A stretch of 64,000 nucleotides of DNA from Imbricaverruca yamaguchii (lineage: Eukaryota; Arthropoda; Thecostraca; Neoverrucidae): contig JAOTOL010001269.1 in assembly GCA_034440575.1 (NCBI GenBank), forward strand, positions 434,001-498,000, written 5' to 3'. The number at the start of each line of letters is the position of its first letter. Position 1 is the first letter of the stretch. The notes under the pieces were generated by a model. That model was not told where the DNA came from. It was given only the letters and a program-made list of their open reading frames with translations, and did not search any database. Shown in pieces: positions 58,945 to 64,000 of this stretch. The position numbers and the translations under genes were made by a program.

Positions 58945-59230
58945 CCCTAACACTCAATAAATGGCCGCGATGCATTCGTAGGAATAACGTAAATAGGCAT
59001 CCCCGAAGAGCATCGGACGTACATAAGCCGATTCGCTTCCCTATTCGAAAAAAATGGTTGTCTAGCGGTGCAGTCAAACGCAAATGAGCCGACCTGCTCT
59101 AAAAAGTTAGCGTAGCGAAAAACGACTACATAGAGAAGCCATCGGACACAGATGATCCGATTTGCCTTGCAATTCATAATGCATAACGGCTACACAGAGG
59201 TACAGCAGACGTAGGTGAGCGGAATTGCCA
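58945..59230. repeat. Degenerate ~65 bp tandem array (about 4 units)
   Basis: TCGGACGTACATAAGCCG (about 59008), TCAAACGCAAATGAGCCG (about 59073), TCGGACACAGATGATCCG (about 59142) and GCAGACGTAGGTGAGCGG (about 59205) mark unit starts, with shared interior motifs ACGGCTACA[CT]AGAGG. Confidence 0.65.
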
Positions 59231-59759
59231 CACACCATACTAACCTCACTCACAGCCATGCATGACATGCTTCGACTAACTTACTACTAAAAATGAACAT
59301 GCGGCGGCCAGCGCAATAGACGGTGTGGACAATTACATACTTGTCCGCAAGGTAAAGGACCATCGGTGTTCTTCGACCAGCGTAGGCTAATACCGGCACC
59401 TTGGCAAAATCAACTTCTCAACACTCCCAAAATTACCCTCCCTACCCAAGTTATAAATTATTTTGCGCAGGAGTAAAGTAAAACTAACGTCACTTAGACA
59501 TCCGGGAGACGCCCACCACCTAGCACCCGCTTTCAGCACCTAAACGTGACACAATGCAACGTAAAACGTCATTTACGTATACACTACACATCATACACTC
59601 GTCTCTCAGCTTTGCTTGCAAAACTCACTCGCTCTAAAGGCCGCGCAAATTACCGTTGTGGTCTGGCACACCTCCAAAATCACTCCGCCACCCCCCAAAA
59701 ATGTAGTGTGTCTGTGGAGCTTAATGGTGCTTTTACCACATGGTGTAGGTAGACATATG
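59231..59759. other. No recognised feature
   Basis: Nothing recognised. Confidence 0.5.
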
Positions 59760-59945
59760 TGATTATGTTCATGCTGTCACGCGGACTGGTCGCAGGTGGA
59801 CTCGGTAATCTCCAGGCGGTGGGTGAGCTTGGTAATCACGGTTCCGGAATTTGAATGCACGATCTTCTGATCCAGAGACGAGCGCCCTGTCGATTGAGCC
59901 ACCACGACCCCTCCATCCACAATTTTGTGGGGCCATCACCAAGAG
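59760..59945 (-). mobile_element. tRNA-Arg-like SINE remnant
   Basis: On the minus strand: box A-like TGGCTCAATCGACAGGGCG (59883-59901), GGATCAGAAGATC (an anticodon-arm sequence typical of tRNA-Arg) and box B-like GCATTCAAATTCC (59845-59857). The copy is diverged and followed by about 80 bases of unrelated tail. It lies 290 bases upstream of the TATA box of the glycine-rich gene. Confidence 0.65.
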
Positions 59946-60231
59946 AATAGGCTCTAAAATGGTCGAACCAGACACCAAGAAATCGTAATTTGTCTCCGAT
60001 GCCCTCAGTTTTCCACCACAAACGGTCCCGTGCGCCAATCTCCCAGCTGCGCCACGATGCATGCACTGTCGCCGCCGGACTCACACTTGACCGGAACGTA
60101 ACGGGCGCACCTTCCGGCTCAGCTCCGGTACGCACCGCATAACCGGTACGACTTGGGGCGTGGCGCACCCGATAGGCGGTGCAGGCAGCACGGCCGCCCT
60201 GCAGCCGAGACGGCGGCCGCGACATGTCGGG

Positions 60232-60238
60232 TATAAAA
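60232..60238 (+). promoter_or_regulatory. TATA box of the glycine-rich protein gene
   Basis: TATAAAA, 92 bases upstream of the ATG at 60330. A start site near 60262-60270 (CATCATTCACT) would be at the normal 25-35 base distance. Confidence 0.8.
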
Positions 60239-60329
60239 CGACACCGGTACTGGCCAACAGCCATCATTCACTGCTGGTCACTGCCTGCTCTCGAGTGTGC
60301 AGACCTACCGCAACTCACCCACCGCAGCC

Positions 60330-62069
60330 ATGAAGGTGAGCAGTGGAAGCTACTCCAGTCACAGTGCCCACACAGTACGACCATTCCCCGCATTTCAGTC
60401 GCATGCGGCAAAAATATATTTGTGCGCAAAAAGAGAACATGTTTCGTCAGGTCATTGACCTACGACAATCATACGTGGGAACATTTCAGATCGATTTTCC
60501 ACGATATTGCTAAATGTCGGCTATTCATCTCATATATTGCGCCCAAATCATCAATGATGGGTTTATTGGGTGATTACCAACCCGGCTAACATGACAACAC
60601 ATGTCATTGATCTATCCAAGGTTATCCTAGGCCATTAACCTCCGATAGCTATTATAACTAATTAATTCTTAGTACACTCTGAAACGCCAAAAACAAAGTT
60701 GGCGGTGCATTTTGCCCATAGACGAAGAAAATCGTGTTCCATTCGTTCTTTTGGCGATTTTCAAAATAAGGTCAATGAGGCATCAAGACTTGTGAGTTGT
60801 CAAGTTATAGAAACATTGATTTGGGGAAGAACTGACTTGTCAACTTGCTCACGGATCATACTGTTACAAATTCGATTGATTCATAGCCACACGCATTTAC
60901 AATAACGCTGTCATCCGGCTTTTGACAGGCACATGCCGCCTCAAAAAAAAATAGCTGTGGTTCAAACAAAGAACTACACAATCAAATGCTTTACTGCTGT
61001 ATGTGTCGTTGGACGGATTCAGCAACGGGAGACGTGATGGCTGTCCTTCCTTTCTGGAATAATTCATGCACCATAGCCTATCATACATTAAGCACCAGTA
61101 TAAAACGCCAATTTGAGGCTACGACAAGCGATGGCAAGTGTTGAAAGATTAATCTAAGAGTGAGGTAAGTCTCGAGTGCAATCTACATGCTGAAAGGCGA
61201 ACGTGTTTAGCCTGGCCCTTATATTCCTCTTAGCCATGTGAAATATTATACATTGAGCCGGTTTTCACCATATACGTTAACTATCACACACACCCACTCA
61301 CCCCCCCCCCCACTCACCCCCCCCACATATACATATATATATATATATATATAACATTTTGTTACAATAGATATCGCACAGCACATAGGACGTCCATTTC
61401 AGGAACTCCCGTCAATGTAATGCCGGTTATTTCGCCTGACTGGTCGGTCGCCACTAGGATCGGAAAACGGGCAGGGTAATAAGCCCTCCCGAGCCAGTCA
61501 CTCGTCCTAACTGCGCTCTGCTTCCCCAGCTGGTTATCCTGCTCTGCCTAGTGGCCGCAGCCTGCGGCTCCGGACTGCTCGGCGGCCGAGGCTACGGGCA
61601 CGGCTTCGGCGGCGGCTTCGGGCACGGCTTCGGCGGCGGCTTCGGGCACGGCTTCGGCGGCGGCCTCGGGCACGGCTTTGGCGGCGGCCTCGGGCACGGC
61701 TTCGGCGGCGGCTTCGGGCACGGCTTCGGCGGCGGCTTCGGGCACGGCTTTGGCGGCGGCCTCGGGCGCGGCTTTGGCGGCGGCTTCGGGCACGGCTTTG
61801 GCGGCGGCTTCGGGCACGGCTTCGGCGGCGGCTTCGGGCACGGCTTTGGCGGCGGCTTCGGGCACGGCTTCGGCGGCGGCTTCGGGCACGGCTTTGGCGG
61901 CGGCTTCGGGCACGGCTTCGGCGGCGGCTTCGGGCGCGGCTTTGGCGGCGGCTTCGGGCACGGCTTCGGCGGCGGCTTCGGGCGCAGCTTCGGCGGCTTC
62001 GGCGGCTTCGGCGGCTTCGGCGGCGGCTTCGGGCACGGCTTCGGCGGCGGGCGTTACAGTATCTATTGA
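60330..62069 (+). CDS. Secreted glycine/histidine/phenylalanine-repeat protein, two exons, 181 residues
   Basis: Exon 1 (60330-60335) contributes Met-Lys, donor AAG|GTGAGC. The intron (60336-61529) ends CTTCCCCAG; exon 2 (61530-62069) continues L-V-I-L-L-C-L-V-A-A-A-C-G-S-G. Together they make a classic signal peptide, probably cleaved near A-C-G|S-G. The two-codon first exon ending inside the signal peptide is a common arrangement in arthropod cuticle-type genes. The mature part is about 17 copies of G-[FL]-G-[HR]-G-F-G-G (24 bp units), a short G-G-F run and the end G-R-Y-S-I-Y. It is probably an extracellular structural (cuticular or adhesive) or a glycine-rich antimicrobial protein; the sequence alone does not decide. 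TATA box upstream and AATAAA downstream support a real gene. Confidence 0.9.
61327..61353. repeat. (AT)n microsatellite in the intron
   Basis: Preceded by a poly-C rich stretch with CACTCACCC repeats (61290-61325). Confidence 0.93.
61590..62050 (+). repeat. 24 bp coding repeat of the glycine-rich gene
   Basis: Units GGCTTCGGGCACGGCTT[CT]GG plus CGGC, nearly identical. Variation is limited to TT[CT], CTC/TTC and CAC/CGC changes. A small TTCGGCGGC sub-repeat occurs near 61990-62025. Confidence 0.95.
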
Positions 62070-62259
62070 ATATAAGGGATATAATGAGGAAGCCAATGCG
62101 ACATCACCGGACGACGAAGAATTGCAACGAGTGAACTTGTGAGCCAGGGCATCATTATCGGAAGGAGTCACATCAGGGTGAATAATTACCCACACTGTGG
62201 AGGCGATAATGCTGCTTATGCCCCGTGCACTTGTGCCCCTTGAAATTTAGTTGATGCAT

Positions 62260-62361
62260 AATAAATAGCAAGTGGAAGTATGTATATTTCACGTCGCTCA
62301 GGCAACATGTGATTGAGATGTTATCACCAACACGTATGCAGCCTTTTATATTTGTAATAAA
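62260..62361 (+). terminator. Polyadenylation signals of the glycine-rich gene
   Basis: AATAAA at 62260-62265 and again at 62356-62361, 191 and 287 bases past the stop codon. Confidence 0.65.
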
Positions 62362-63163
62362 GCAGGATGGCATTTATATAAATTATTTAGCGCTCTGGCG
62401 GGGAACATGTTATTTCATCAATATCTCATGGTGGCCTTTCCTCGATGATTAGAAGAAGAAAAAAAACAGTCGAAAGTTATTTGATCTTGGTGTTCGGGAA
62501 AGTTCTGGTACAACCCTTCGTGAAACCACAAAAAAAGAGCAATTCCGTCTAACGGTCGAATTCTCACTGCCATAACTTATTATATATGTAGATGTCATGC
62601 TTGCTAGACAAGGGCTTTTTTATTTCGGAGACGCCATGCCATACTTGACATGCCATTATACACACACTGTGGATACATGTCTAACTACTAATTGTATCAT
62701 AATGTCGGCCAAGAGGCCGTGTTCAAGTTCAAGTCAGATTTATGTTCCTTAATGACTGAGCGATCTTGCGATCCACATGGTCTTTCGCTTTTAATATTAT
62801 CCGAAGTTCCAAAGGAATAGATGAATGGTGATCTTGTGCGTGGGTGTTTCTGAAGTGGTCTCCAAAAGGGATGTCGGCTGTTTGATTTAGCATGTCCCGA
62901 ATGTGTTTGTCGAATCTGAGTCGGAATGGGCGTTTTGTTTCCACTATGCATGCAGTCCGGCACAGCTTGCAACACATTTTGTATGCTACGTTTTTTCTTG
63001 GGTGGAGTCTCCGTTGAAACCTGACCTACAGGTGTGGCATCGCTGTCTTCCTGAGCACCTAGGCTTAGTGAAAGCTGAATGGATCAAAGAAGTGTGTAAT
63101 TTGCTGTCGTTTTTCCAGGCTATTTTCGGTTTTAAGCCAAACTTTAAAGTTACCATACACAAT
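62362..63163. other. No recognised feature
   Basis: Nothing recognised. Confidence 0.5.
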
Positions 63164-63179
63164 TACATATATATATATG

Positions 63180-63274
<95 letters not shown>

Positions 63275-63336
63275 GTGGGTGTGTGTGTGTGCTTGTGTGT
63301 GTGTGTGTATGTGTGTGCGTGTGTGTCTATATGTAT
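63164..63336. repeat. Compound (AT)n-(GT)n microsatellite
   Basis: AT repeat with few GT interruptions to about 63273, then GT/GC-rich repeat. Confidence 0.96.
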
Positions 63337-63437
63337 AATGTGCATATCAAGTATGTTATGGCGTCTCCGGAATGAAAACGCCTTTGCCCAGAAAGGCACG
63401 ACATCGACTTCTCCTCTCCTTATTATAAAAGACGTTC

Positions 63438-63441
63438 CGAC

Positions 63442-63486
<45 letters not shown>

Positions 63487-63502
63487 AACGACGACGACGA
63501 CG
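63438..63502. repeat. (CGA)n trinucleotide repeat
   Basis: About 21 CGA/CAA units. Confidence 0.95.
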
Positions 63503-64000
63503 TCACGCTCGCCGAGACGATCGTAAAGCTCAACAGTGCACACAAATTTGTTGCGGTTGGCCCAGTTGGCCTGAGCGCGGCGCCTAGAGCTGACGTGTCT
63601 CGGTCGCTCGCCCAGCCTTTCCCTCGCCCTCTTCGTTGCCTCTGTATGCAAGGTGTGTGATACTCTGAGTGAGAAGTGAACATGTGAAGAAGTGTTCTAG
63701 TGAAGAAGTGAACAAACTAGTGAAGTGTACGAGTAAAAAAAGAAGAAGAAAAAGTGGCATAGTGATCTAAACCGACGTACTTATACGCTGCACAGTTTAC
63801 ACAGCAGTGATTGGACTCCTAAAAACTGAGTGTGTGCTGAAGTAACAGCGCCCTTCTCCGTAGTGACTGCCCTTCCATCAATCATCAGCTACTGCCCGGG
63901 CCCAGTCTTCTTTCCTGCACTGCAGCTGAAAAGAAATTGACTGGACTGACGACTTGGTGCCGCTCGGAATTCCTGTGACTCTAACAACAGTGACGTCTAC
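63503..64000. other. No recognised gene; possible upstream region of a gene beyond the window
   Basis: Balanced composition, with AGTGAAGAAGTGAAC-type short repeats at about 63675-63725. No open frame worth calling. Confidence 0.4.

Noticed and set aside
61548..62195. Ala/Glu-rich protein on the minus strand
   Set aside because: Antisense of the glycine-rich gene's 24 bp repeat; the plus strand has the signal peptide, splice sites and TATA box.

Overview
This is a eukaryotic, repeat-dominated accessory window, most likely from an arthropod. The evidence is GT-AG introns, a TATA-driven gene for a secreted Gly/His/Phe-repeat protein, LINE elements with endonuclease, reverse transcriptase and RNase H domains, tRNA-derived SINEs, hAT and piggyBac-type DNA transposons, and many microsatellites and minisatellites. 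Nothing looks prokaryotic. A crustacean is my guess, but the sequence does not prove it.

Layout. 0-10 kb is non-coding sequence carrying several tandem arrays (35 bp at 1.4 kb, degenerate 51 bp at 2.1 kb, very old ~21 bp at 4.4-5.3 kb, 27 bp at 7.0-7.7 kb) and a probable Crypton-like recombinase remnant. 10-15.2 kb is one Jockey/CR1-type LINE read on the minus strand, broken by two ~830 bp TTAA-flanked MITEs in opposite orientation and by a tRNA-derived SINE. 16-18 kb holds 27-28 bp and 21 bp minisatellites. 20-25.5 kb holds two remnants of an uncharacterised transposase family, one inside a complete TIR element (23484-25499), and a plus-strand LINE RNase H fragment split by a third MITE copy. 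26-38 kb is minisatellites, a SINE with perfect target duplications, and two LINE fragments. 38.7-41.2 kb is another long-TIR element with an 8 bp target duplication. 45.7-52.1 kb is a 33 bp G-rich minisatellite split by an intact-looking hAT transposon (46047-50913) whose three-exon transposase is open throughout. 52.4-57.6 kb is a 5.2 kb element with ~235 bp TIRs, an 8 bp target duplication and a five-exon transposase gene with one premature stop. 57.7-58.6 kb is a ~272 bp satellite. 60.2-62.4 kb is the one clear host gene, a glycine-rich secreted protein.

The main discovery candidate is the set of long-TIR elements (38700-41163, 23484-25499, 52369-57560, plus an isolated piece near 20 kb). 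Their proteins share the signature D-[TG]-T-x-x-N-T-G, then C-x-x-H-x-x-E-L, then an R-W block. Together with near-perfect or perfect 8 bp target duplications, this suggests a hAT-related superfamily of spliced, RNase H-fold transposases that are usually annotated only as uncharacterised proteins.
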